Assembly: GCA_030616165.1 (NCBI GenBank)
Contig: JAUWXV010000146.1
Location: forward strand, 1-9,502
Length of the DNA: 9,502 nt
Direction: 5' to 3'
Source: a bacterium
Lineage (GTDB): Bacteria; SM23-31; JAUVVT01
The translations under genes were made by a program, and so were the position numbers. This document shows positions 1 through 7,228 of the stretch, piece by piece. The notes under the pieces are model-generated. The model ran no database searches and was not told the DNA's origin. It worked only from the letters and a program-made list of their open reading frames with translations. Positions within the stretch are counted from its first letter, which is position 1; every line of letters begins with the position of its first letter.

Positions 1-871
1 GTTCATCGTAGGTCACAAAATTTCTTCTATCTATAAAGATATCTGCGGGAATGTGCTCGGTTACATTCGGTGCACCCCAGTAAACAGGCACACAACCGGC
101 AAAGAAGCAATCAAAAATCTTTTCGGTAATATAACCTGGTATATCCCTCCCATTTTCATAACAAATAGCAAATCTATATCCTTGTAACGTTTTCCTCTTT
201 GATTTCACTGAACCTTTATATGAAGGATGCTTAGGTTTTAAAAGTCTGGTCAAAACTTCAAATCGATTTAATCTTGACAAAGCACCTTTAAAATAATGCT
301 TATCCCAACCCATCCCATATAAATCAAAATCTTCAGGATGGTTTTGCTCAAACCACCGAATCGCTTTTATCCTTTCTGTATACAACTCTAATGAATGTGA
401 TTTAAATTTATGCGCCACTATCATCGTGCAAAGTTTGTTTTTCTTAGAAACATCGAAATCTAAATTTTTAGGTATTTTATTTGGCCAGTAGTATTTAATA
501 TATTTTTTGCCGTCTACCCAATTGTCATTCCATGTAAATATTTTCTTGAAGAACTTATGGTTATCCGCACTCCAATTGTCGGGTTTTATGATCTTGGATT
601 CAAACATAACTAAAAATTTATCTATATTTTTATGATATTTTAATAATATATCAACGTTCTTTGGAATATCGAAAAAAATCAAACTATAATATTCATCGTA
701 ATTTTCATTAAAATAATCGTAAGTATTTAAAGATACATCGGATTTAAGAAATTCTTGCCGTAATAAGTAATATGGAAAATAAAAATTATCACGATTTGCA
801 GGATTATTTAAGTCAAAAATTTTGTTTTTATAATAAAAATCACTCACGCAAACCAAAAAAATATTATGCAT
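1..871 (-). CDS. GT10-family glycosyltransferase (alpha-1,3-fucosyltransferase-like), 3' end cut by window edge
   Basis: I translated this by hand; 290 codons are visible and the C-terminus lies beyond position 1. The start is ATG at 871, chosen because AGGAGG lies 11 bases upstream and the ATG overlaps the preceding stop (ATGCATAA). The C-terminal half carries the GT10 signature: FAICYEN at residues 234-240, then GYITEKIFD (246-254) and AGCVPVYWG (258-266), followed by a conserved-looking IPADIFIDRRNF stretch. In the family this is the nucleotide-sugar binding region, with the Glu-Lys of TEK contacting the GDP-fucose donor. Family members transfer L-fucose, usually alpha-1,3 to GlcNAc or Glc. 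I infer a cytoplasmic, membrane-associated enzyme adding a 6-deoxysugar to the glycan built by this operon. Family membership is secure. Donor and acceptor are not, because no GDP-fucose synthesis gene is visible and bacterial GT10 enzymes vary in acceptor. Confidence 0.88.
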   Translation of the reverse strand, partial: MHNIFLVCVSDFYYKNKIFDLNNPANRDNFYFPYYLLRQEFLKSDVSLNTYDYFNENYDEYYSLIFFDIPKNVDILLKYHKNIDKFLVMFESKIIKPDNWSADNHKFFKKIFTWNDNWVDGKKYIKYYWPNKIPKNLDFDVSKKNKLCTMIVAHKFKSHSLELYTERIKAIRWFEQNHPEDFDLYGMGWDKHYFKGALSRLNRFEVLTRLLKPKHPSYKGSVKSKRKTLQGYRFAICYENGRDIPGYITEKIFDCFFAGCVPVYWGAPNVTEHIPADIFIDRRNFVTYDE

Positions 872-2342
872 TTGAAGTTTTACCTCCTATATTTCGATAT
901 AACTTACGCAGATTAGGATATAGACCCGGGAAATATATTTTTATTCCTTCTCTAATTATTAATTTAATTAAATATTTATTCTGCATCAAAAATTTCAATA
1001 TAGCCAATGGCCTATCCAAAAAGTGATATATAGATCCATTTAAAGTAAAAATTCTCAAAATAGAAAGGTGGTCAAGCATTTTACTCTCAAATTTCTTTAG
1101 AGTTCTGAGACCATGTTCAACAGTAAAATATGGAACGTCTCCATCCGTTAACCAGTAATCATCTGAAATACAATTTTCGCTCTTCATAATTTGGTAAATC
1201 TCTGTTCCGGGATAAACCCATAATTTACCAATACCTGTAATGTAATTATATTTAATTCTTTGCAATTTTTTAACAAAAGAGATTGTTTCATTTACAGTAT
1301 CTTCGTTTTCTCCTGGAAATCCTACCATTAAAAAGGTGGTAATAAGAAAATTATGTTTTTTCAGCTTGTAAAATAACTCCTCCGCATCTTTTTTCTTTAT
1401 TCCTTTGTGAGTATTCACCATTAACTTTTCCGCCCCAGTCTCAAGTCCAAACATTAACTTCTTAAAACTAGCTTTTTCCATATAGTATAACATTTCGTTT
1501 GAGACAGGTTTTATCATTCCTGATGCTATAAAATCGATGTTTAAATTCAATGAAATAATTTTTTTACAAAAATCTATTACACGGTTATTATTTAAAGTGA
1601 AATTATCATCATGAATTTGTATTGTTTTTAATCTGGGATATTTAGTTTTCAAATCCCCTATTTCTTTAATTACATTATCAATATTTCTTACACGATATTT
1701 ACGTTTGGAAATACAATGTAAGCAACAAAAGGAGCACTTAAATGGGCAGCCTCTCGATGTGATGATGTGAGCTGTTGTTCTTTCTGGTTCATAATCAAAA
1801 AAGACTTCGTGTTTCGGATGCGGTAAAGAATCTAAGTCATAATTTAATTCTCTTTCTTCTGTTCTAACAATTTTGTCATTTCCCCAGTAAACAAGGCCCT
1901 TTATATTTTCTATCCTATAGCCACCCTCAAAAAAAGATAATAATTCTGAAAAAGTAACTTCTCCTTCTCCTATAACAGCAATAACATTTCTGTACTTTTT
2001 TATAATCTGATTAGCCATAATCGAAATATGTATCCCGCCAATAACGAGCCTCAAGTTTGGATAATTTTCCGAACAATATTCTATTAACCGATATGAAGAG
2101 ACCCTATTCGTTGTAAATATCTGAATACCCAATACTTCCGGTTTAAATTTATCTATCTTAGATAAAATTAATTTATGAGAATAGAAAAAATCGAAATTAT
2201 TTAAACATAAAATGGCGGTTTCATGCTCTTTTGTTTCCAAAAAAGACCCGATGTACGCCAAACCAAGAGAATAAGGGTCATTTGGACTATTATTTTCTCT
2301 TGAATTTTCTTCAAAGCAATGACTAACTAATAAAACTTTCAT
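864..2342 (-). CDS. B12-binding-domain radical SAM protein
   Basis: The 492-residue protein has the usual layout of B12-binding radical SAM enzymes. An N-terminal Rossmann-like region (about 1-150) contains SLGLAYIGSFL (25-35), VIGGIHIS (100-107) and GEGEVTFSELL (125-135). It is followed by the radical SAM core with CxxxCxxC at Cys199, Cys203 and Cys206 (RGCPFKCSFC), which binds the [4Fe-4S] cluster, and a later VGFPGE (339-344 or so). The cobalamin-ligand motif DxHxxG is not visible, as in many members of this group. Two further cysteines (207, 210) follow the cluster motif. The C-terminal 60 residues are hydrophobic and basic, suggesting membrane association. The start overlaps the upstream gene by ATGA and the stop overlaps the GT10 gene by 8 bases. 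The reaction cannot be read from sequence. A methyl transfer, epimerisation or other modification of a sugar or lipid carrier is an inference from the glycan context. Confidence 0.85.
   Translation of the reverse strand: MKVLLVSHCFEENSRENNSPNDPYSLGLAYIGSFLETKEHETAILCLNNFDFFYSHKLILSKIDKFKPEVLGIQIFTTNRVSSYRLIEYCSENYPNLRLVIGGIHISIMANQIIKKYRNVIAVIGEGEVTFSELLSFFEGGYRIENIKGLVYWGNDKIVRTEERELNYDLDSLPHPKHEVFFDYEPERTTAHIITSRGCPFKCSFCCLHCISKRKYRVRNIDNVIKEIGDLKTKYPRLKTIQIHDDNFTLNNNRVIDFCKKIISLNLNIDFIASGMIKPVSNEMLYYMEKASFKKLMFGLETGAEKLMVNTHKGIKKKDAEELFYKLKKHNFLITTFLMVGFPGENEDTVNETISFVKKLQRIKYNYITGIGKLWVYPGTEIYQIMKSENCISDDYWLTDGDVPYFTVEHGLRTLKKFESKMLDHLSILRIFTLNGSIYHFLDRPLAILKFLMQNKYLIKLIIREGIKIYFPGLYPNLRKLYRNIGGKTSNA
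883..888 (-). promoter_or_regulatory. Shine-Dalgarno site for the GT10 gene
   Basis: AGGAGG on the minus strand lies 11 bases upstream of the ATG at 871, inside the end of the radical SAM gene. It is the longest anti-SD match seen at any start in the window and fixes the start of the GT10 gene, which has no upstream intergenic space of its own. Confidence 0.75.
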
Positions 2343-3337
2343 AAATCCACATTCATTCTCCGAAAAATTTCTTCCAGTCTATTTAAATATGTATGTTCGT
2401 TTATTGCTTTTTTATAACTATTAATTATTATTTCTTTTCTTTCTTTTTCATTACCTAAATAATAATTTATCTGAAGCACTAAATCATTAATACTTGTATA
2501 CACAGCCACTTCCCTGCCAATTTCAAAACAATCCTCGAAAGACGGGACATAGTTTGTTAGCTGAAACCCGCCAAAAGCAGGTATTTCAAAGTTCCTCGCT
2601 TTGATTTGCTCAATCCTTTTTTTAGCCTTAATAAACTCTTTAAGAGCCTTAATAGACGAGAATATATAACGAATATCATAAGAAACACTATTTGAGATAT
2701 TCAAATTTATTTTTGATGTTTTAAAAATCTCAGCCATCTGTTCAAAAGAAACACGCCCATTCTCCCAACCTGCTCCAAAGCATTCAACCTTTACCCCTCT
2801 TTTCAATAACTCTTTAACAATCCATTTTCTATATCCGCTAATTCCACCCACAAATGAAACATTATGTTTATATTTTATTGTTTTAAAATCGATATTTTTG
2901 CTACATCCAAACGATGCCGACTGGCTGAGAATTACATTTTTATAACCTATTTCTTTGTATTTACTTAGTGCGAACTTGTCTGTGGTAACAGAATATGTAA
3001 AATGAGGTGCATAATATTTTGTGAAATTTTCAAATCTCCATTGGTCATCACAAAACCAGTTTATGGTAATATATTTACTTTTTAAATAGTCAAATGTGTC
3101 AAAAGAAAACTCATCTCTCATTAAGATAAAGAAAACAATATCGGGATTGACATCATCAATAAATTTAATAACTCGTTTTTGTAGTTCATCCTTCTTATCT
3201 AAATATTCATCGTACCAAAAAGGATAAATCTCGTCTGCTATCTGCCTTAAAGCAGGATAAAAGCCTTTATATTCTAATGAGTCGCCACGAGACTTAATGC
3301 CGTAATCATAACGAAGAAATACCGGAGCTATTTTCAT
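2339..3337 (-). CDS. CgeB-like glycosyltransferase (group 1-like)
   Basis: The 332-residue protein resembles CgeB/spore maturation-type glycosyltransferases with a GT-B-like fold. The N-terminal half has a hydrophobic strand at PDIVFFIL (65-72) and INWFCDDQWRF (92-102), like the DD-containing segment common in this family. The C-terminal half has VSFVGGISGYRKWIVKEL (160-177), where the family begins its second Rossmann domain. It also has KARNFEIPAFGGFQLTNY (246-263), the typical R-x-FEIPA-x-G motif, and ends with EHTYLNRLEEIF (314-325), the typical H-T-Y-x-x-R tail. No signal peptide or transmembrane helix is evident. It starts at ATG 3337 with GAGGG 8 bases upstream, 18 bases after the methyltransferase stop, and its TGA overlaps the next start. 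It probably adds one residue to the glycan. Donor and acceptor cannot be predicted. Confidence 0.82.
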   Translation of the reverse strand: MKIAPVFLRYDYGIKSRGDSLEYKGFYPALRQIADEIYPFWYDEYLDKKDELQKRVIKFIDDVNPDIVFFILMRDEFSFDTFDYLKSKYITINWFCDDQWRFENFTKYYAPHFTYSVTTDKFALSKYKEIGYKNVILSQSASFGCSKNIDFKTIKYKHNVSFVGGISGYRKWIVKELLKRGVKVECFGAGWENGRVSFEQMAEIFKTSKINLNISNSVSYDIRYIFSSIKALKEFIKAKKRIEQIKARNFEIPAFGGFQLTNYVPSFEDCFEIGREVAVYTSINDLVLQINYYLGNEKERKEIIINSYKKAINEHTYLNRLEEIFRRMNVDL

Positions 3338-3345
3338 TTGAATGA

Positions 3346-3350
3346 CCCTC
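3346..3350 (-). promoter_or_regulatory. Shine-Dalgarno site for the CgeB-like glycosyltransferase
   Basis: GAGGG on the minus strand sits 8 bases before the ATG at 3337, within the 18-base gap between the methyltransferase stop and this gene. It supports the chosen start. Confidence 0.65.
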
Positions 3351-3355
3351 TTTTT

Positions 3356-4135
3356 CTAAGTGTTTTTCAAATACTTCAATAGTTCTTTATTGTTGTGTAG
3401 TTCTTTATAGCCTTCTAAAACAGTATTTGAAATAACCATCAAAATTTGATTCCCATCGTCATTTACGTATAAATAGATATTTCCCCAAGGAAAACCCGGT
3501 TCTCTTGAAATTTTTCTTATGCCATTATAGAAATTATGTCTACTCCAGTTTTCCATTAAAACTATGTATTTTTTTGAGGCGTAAAACATATTCCTTAATG
3601 CATTTAAATGGCGATTATTTCTATGAATGTGCATAATCACTGCTTGAGTATAAACTAAATCCACTTTTGTATTTGGTGCAGAAATAGTTATGTCATGAAC
3701 AAATAAGTTTGCCGTAGTTTTTAATTCAGGATGTCGAGATAGAAGAAATTTCATTTGTTTTTCTAAAAGGTCACAACCGCTAATTTTGGTCTGGGGTAGT
3801 ACCTTTTGAATGTTAGCAAGATGGTCTCCGCATCCACAGCCAACCTCTAATAATGAACCTGGCTTCAAATCGTATATCGTCTCATACAATAATTTATGAT
3901 TAGGGTGAAGATGTAATAAAGATGGCTCTAATACTATTTTCCCTTCAACTATGGAATACTTCCCTTCCGGTAAAATTAAGGTATTTTCTTTTTCTATTTC
4001 AGAAATTTGTTTGCAATACTTTTTATTATATTCTGACCATTCAAAATCATCTTTATTCTGTATTCGCGATTTAAATTTGTATAAAATATCTAACACTTTC
4101 TTAGGAAGATGCCTTTTAATCACTCTCTTAATCAT
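3356..4135 (-). CDS. Class I SAM-dependent methyltransferase
   Basis: The 259-residue protein has a Rossmann methyltransferase core. Motif I is LLEVGCGCGDHL (95-106), the acidic end of strand 2 is GCDLLEKQM (120-128, Asp122 expected to bind the SAM ribose), and the strand 4 region is VDLVYTQAVIMHI (158-170). The first 27 residues are strongly basic and amphipathic (IKRVIKRHLPKKVLDILYKF), which could seat the protein on the membrane; there is no transmembrane helix. The start at 4135 overlaps the rfbH stop as ATGA, with GGGAG 7 bases upstream. The order rfbH then methyltransferase, translationally coupled, suggests methylation of the deoxysugar or of the glycan carrying it (O-methylation most likely). 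This is inference, as the family does not fix the substrate. I saw no motif pointing to a C-methyltransferase. Confidence 0.82.
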   Translation of the reverse strand: MIKRVIKRHLPKKVLDILYKFKSRIQNKDDFEWSEYNKKYCKQISEIEKENTLILPEGKYSIVEGKIVLEPSLLHLHPNHKLLYETIYDLKPGSLLEVGCGCGDHLANIQKVLPQTKISGCDLLEKQMKFLLSRHPELKTTANLFVHDITISAPNTKVDLVYTQAVIMHIHRNNRHLNALRNMFYASKKYIVLMENWSRHNFYNGIRKISREPGFPWGNIYLYVNDDGNQILMVISNTVLEGYKELHNNKELLKYLKNT

Positions 4136-5448
4136 CCCAGATCTCCCAAAAATCTATCAATAACCTTAACTACATAATCCAATTTTTCTTTTGTTATCCC
4201 CTGATATACGCCAATCCAGAAAAGGTTATTCATCACCAAATCTGTATTTTCTAAGGTGCCAAAAACTCTATATTTCATATTTTCATAAGCAGGCTGTTTG
4301 ATTAAATTGCCAGCAAAGAGCATTCTGGTAGCAATTTTGTTTTCTTCTAAATAATTTACAATTTCGCTTCTGGTAAATGGAGCATCTTCTTTTACACCAA
4401 GAGGAAAGCCAAACCAGCTTGGTTCGGAATCTTCTGTTACCTTTGGTAAAATAAAATATTTTGCATATCTTTTTAAACCCTGGTAAAGAGTTCCAAAATT
4501 TACTTTTCTTTTTTCAATAAATCTAGGGAGTTTTTTAAGTTGTTCCACCCCAATCGCTGCTTGCATATCGGTAATTTTTAGATTATAACCAATATGGGAA
4601 TAAATATATTTATGGTCATAACCAAAGGGTAATTTACCTAGTTGCCAAGCAAATCTTTTGCCACAAGTATTATCATGTCCAGGTTCGCACCAGCAATCTC
4701 TACCCCAATCTCTTAATGAGAGAATTATCCTTCTCAACAATGGATCACTGGTCAAAACTGCCCCTCCTTCCCCCATCGTTATGTGGTGCGCAGGATAAAA
4801 ACTACATGTAGAAATATGCCCAAAAGTTCCAGTATATCTTCCTTTATATTTTGAACCTATACTATCGCAATTGTCTTCGCAAAACCAAAGATTATACCTT
4901 TTCGTAACTTCTAAAATCTTTTCAATCTCAACAGGATTACCCAGTGTGTGAGCAACAAAAATTGCTTTTGTTTTTTTTGTGATTGCTTTTTCGATTTTAT
5001 CAACTTGAATATTGTAAGTTCCCAAATTAACATCAACAAAAACAGGCGTTAAATTGTTTTGAATAATAGGGTTTAATGTAGTGGGAAATCCACAGGCAGT
5101 AGTTATTACCTCATCACCAGATTTAAGTCTTCTTTCTCCTAATTTAAGAGAAGTCAAAGCAGAAATAGCCAAAAGATTTGCTGAGGAACCTGAATTTGCA
5201 AGCATGCAATATTTCATACCTAAAAACTTTGCAAGTTCTCCCTCAAATTGTTTTGCAAATCTTCCTGCGGTAAGCCAGAAATCAAGCGAAGCATCAACAA
5301 GGTTTATCATTTCCTTTTCATTATAAACTCTTCCTGCATAGTTAATTCTTGTTTTACCGGGGACAAACTTTTCTCGATTCTTTCTCAATCTGTAAAGTTC
5401 TTTAACTTTATTAAAAATTTCTTCTCTAATTTCCTTTTCGGTTTTCAT
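4132..5448 (-). CDS. rfbH: CDP-4-keto-6-deoxy-D-glucose 3-dehydrase (E1), RfbH/DdhC/AscC type
   Basis: The 438-residue protein is of full family length. It belongs to the DegT/DnrJ fold-type I aminotransferases but shows both hallmarks of the E1 dehydrase. First, the PLP-lysine position is histidine: SFYPAHHITMGEGGA (216-230), with His221 where aminotransferases have Lys, so the cofactor is expected to act as PMP in C3 deoxygenation. Second, the cysteines Cys194, Cys252, Cys254 and Cys262 give C-X57-C-X1-C-X7-C, the spacing known for the [2Fe-2S] ligands of Yersinia E1. EDNCDS (191-196) holds the cofactor-ring Asp. The product feeds 3,6-dideoxyhexose synthesis and needs an electron-donating reductase (E3), which is not in this window. 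The ATG at 5448 shares one base with the TPP-enzyme stop (TAATG), and GGAGG lies 13 bases upstream. Confidence 0.95.
   Translation of the reverse strand: MKTEKEIREEIFNKVKELYRLRKNREKFVPGKTRINYAGRVYNEKEMINLVDASLDFWLTAGRFAKQFEGELAKFLGMKYCMLANSGSSANLLAISALTSLKLGERRLKSGDEVITTACGFPTTLNPIIQNNLTPVFVDVNLGTYNIQVDKIEKAITKKTKAIFVAHTLGNPVEIEKILEVTKRYNLWFCEDNCDSIGSKYKGRYTGTFGHISTCSFYPAHHITMGEGGAVLTSDPLLRRIILSLRDWGRDCWCEPGHDNTCGKRFAWQLGKLPFGYDHKYIYSHIGYNLKITDMQAAIGVEQLKKLPRFIEKRKVNFGTLYQGLKRYAKYFILPKVTEDSEPSWFGFPLGVKEDAPFTRSEIVNYLEENKIATRMLFAGNLIKQPAYENMKYRVFGTLENTDLVMNNLFWIGVYQGITKEKLDYVVKVIDRFLGDLG
4143..4147 (-). promoter_or_regulatory. Shine-Dalgarno site for the methyltransferase
   Basis: GGGAG on the minus strand lies 7 bases before the ATG at 4135 and inside the last codons of rfbH, supporting the 4-base overlap (ATGA) start and translational coupling. 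Confidence 0.65.
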
Positions 5449-7211
5449 TATTTTTTTTCATCCTCCGATAAAATATCTATAAACATATTTGATTTAAGTT
5501 CATCACGTGGTAAAAGTGGGTCTTGGTCTTCTATTGGTCTGCTGACAGACAATTTTGGGAGAGCCTTAAAATTTGGATTTATACTTACCTCGAGAAACAT
5601 TGGCTGCGCATTACTAAAAAGCTTTTGAAATGCTTTGACGATTTCTACACTACGAGTAATTTTCATTGCCGGTATTTTATAGACGGAAACCACATCCTGA
5701 AAATTTGGACAGCTATATCCAATAACCGTCGATTGAAATCTACTATTAAAATATTGTTCCTGAAATTGTCTCACCATCCCATAGCAACAATTATTTAACA
5801 ATATTATCTTTATAGGCAGCTTATAGTAATAAATTGTCTGGAGTTCTTGAATATTCAATTGAAATCCGCCGTCACCAGTTATAAGGACAATAGTCTTACC
5901 CGGTTTGGCAAAAGATGCACCGATTGCCATTGGCAATGCTGAACCCATTGACCCCATTCCGCCTTGGGTGAGAAATCTTTGAGATTTCTTTACTTCCAAA
6001 ATTTGAGCTGCCCACATTTGATTCTGACCAACATCTACACATACTATAGTGTCTTCCAGGAGAAACTCAGATAGTCTGTGCATAAAAAAGTTAGGTTCTA
6101 TAGTATCATTAACAGAGGTTTTATATGATGGATATCGTTCTTTATAATATTTTATTCTCTGCTTCCAAGATTGTATTTTATCCTTATCATACTTAGTGAT
6201 ATAATTGTTTAATATAGCCAAAAATTTTTTCACATCAGAATTTACAGGGAAATCTGCTTTGATTTTGCTATTCAATTCATATGGGTCTATATCCACATGA
6301 ACAATTTTTGCACCTCTCGCAAAAGTTTCCGGCTTTGTCCCTGTCTGTCTCGTGTCCAATCTTGTTCCCAGAGCCAAAACCAAATCGGAGTTTGCAATTG
6401 TTAGATTAGCGTAACGGTTCCCATAACTACCTAACATACCAACAAATGATTGGTCATTATGCGGGAAGGCATCCAAGCCCATCAAAGAAGCAACGACTGG
6501 CATTCCAGTTTTATGGATAAATTTCAAAAGTTCATCCTGCGCTTTTGATAATCTCACTCCCCCACCGGCCAAAACGACAGGACGAGAAGAAGATTTTATT
6601 AATTGCACAATCTGCTTGACCATCGCATCGTCAAATTCATTAACTGATTCAATGGTCGAACTTTTGTAGAAAGATTCAAGTGATCCCGGATTAATATCTG
6701 CCCGCTGTATGTTCATAGGAATATCTAGCAATACCGGGCCAGGACGTCCAGACTTCGCTATATCCATAGCTCTTTCAAGGTAATATTTTATTTTATCAGG
6801 ATTCATAACAAGTATGGCATCTTTAACAATAGGTTTTACTATGTTTACAATATCTGTCTCCTGAAAGCCTACTTGTCTGACAGGTTTGTCAAATTTGAAT
6901 TCATAAGTATTTACCTGACCCGTTATAAATAAACATGGAATAGAATCAAAAAAACAACTTCCAATACCTGTTATCAAATTTGTTGCCCCGGGGCCACTTG
7001 TTGCCATAGCCACTCCTATGTTTCCGCTAACTCGGGAGTACCCTTCTGCAGCAATTGCCGCTGCCATCTCATGATGCATAGACACAGTTGAAATATCTTT
7101 TCTGTCATACATGGAGTCAAGTAAATGTGCTAAGGCTCCACCAGCGACTTCGAAAATATGAGTTATGCCTTTAGTGACCAAAAAATCAATAACATAATCT
7201 GACAATTTCAT
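5448..7211 (-). CDS. Acetolactate-synthase-like TPP enzyme, YerE-type candidate (two-carbon branch addition)
   Basis: The 587-residue protein has all three domains of the acetohydroxyacid synthase-like TPP family. The N-terminal pyrimidine-binding domain has GGALAHLLDSM (24-34), the catalytic Glu48 in MHHEMAAAIAAEGYSR (45-60), and GFQETDIV (115-122). A central FAD/nucleotide domain follows (about 190-335, with LAGGGVRLS and HVDIDP). The C-terminal pyrophosphate domain has GGMGSMGSALPMAIGA (417-432) and GDGGFQLNIQEL (446-457) ending in LLNN (471-474), then YGMVRQFQEQYF (477-488). No regulatory small subunit (IlvN) is nearby. Between an SDR and rfbH, the better fit is a YerE-type flavoenzyme that takes pyruvate and adds an acetyl unit to C4 of CDP-4-keto-3,6-dideoxyglucose. 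An anabolic acetolactate synthase is the alternative, since the two are hard to separate by motif. The start at 7211 has only a weak SD (AAGGA). Confidence 0.85.
   Translation of the reverse strand: MKLSDYVIDFLVTKGITHIFEVAGGALAHLLDSMYDRKDISTVSMHHEMAAAIAAEGYSRVSGNIGVAMATSGPGATNLITGIGSCFFDSIPCLFITGQVNTYEFKFDKPVRQVGFQETDIVNIVKPIVKDAILVMNPDKIKYYLERAMDIAKSGRPGPVLLDIPMNIQRADINPGSLESFYKSSTIESVNEFDDAMVKQIVQLIKSSSRPVVLAGGGVRLSKAQDELLKFIHKTGMPVVASLMGLDAFPHNDQSFVGMLGSYGNRYANLTIANSDLVLALGTRLDTRQTGTKPETFARGAKIVHVDIDPYELNSKIKADFPVNSDVKKFLAILNNYITKYDKDKIQSWKQRIKYYKERYPSYKTSVNDTIEPNFFMHRLSEFLLEDTIVCVDVGQNQMWAAQILEVKKSQRFLTQGGMGSMGSALPMAIGASFAKPGKTIVLITGDGGFQLNIQELQTIYYYKLPIKIILLNNCCYGMVRQFQEQYFNSRFQSTVIGYSCPNFQDVVSVYKIPAMKITRSVEIVKAFQKLFSNAQPMFLEVSINPNFKALPKLSVSRPIEDQDPLLPRDELKSNMFIDILSEDEKK
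5451..5458 (-). other. A8 slippery tract at the TPP-enzyme/rfbH junction
   Basis: The last sense codons of the TPP-enzyme gene read GAA AAA AAA followed by TAA, giving the heptamer A AAA AAA (5457-5451) in the register of a canonical -1 frameshift site. A one-base backward slip (or an added A) reads ATA ATG AAA and continues in the rfbH frame without a stop. The sequence fact is certain. That it is used is only a possibility, and no stimulatory hairpin was checked. Confidence 0.4.
5462..5466 (-). promoter_or_regulatory. Probable Shine-Dalgarno site for rfbH
   Basis: GGAGG on the minus strand is 13 bases before the rfbH ATG at 5448, separated by an A-rich run. The spacing is longer than usual. 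Re-initiation by ribosomes finishing the TPP-enzyme gene is likely, since stop and start share a base (TAATG). Confidence 0.5.
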
Positions 7212-7228
7212 CTGATTTTATTTTCCTT

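Noticed and set aside
772-1026. Plus-strand open frame of 84 codons
   Set aside because: It runs antisense across the end of the radical SAM gene and start of the GT10 gene, has no recognisable motif, and the minus-strand genes with their SD explain the region.
5248-5628. Plus-strand open frame of 126 codons across the rfbH/TPP-enzyme junction
   Set aside because: It is antisense to two well-conserved enzymes, has low-complexity Phe/Ser-rich composition typical of reversed AT-rich coding DNA, and has no family motif.
5448-7211. Anabolic acetolactate synthase (ilvB) for branched-chain amino acids
   Set aside because: The motifs cannot exclude it, but there is no ilvN, ilvC or other amino acid gene nearby, and the gene sits between CDP-sugar genes; I kept it only as the alternative.
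7212-7228. Internal promoter or terminator in the largest class of gaps (17-18 bases)
   Set aside because: The gaps are too short to hold a promoter, and I saw no GC-rich hairpin followed by a T run; read-through in one operon is the simpler view.
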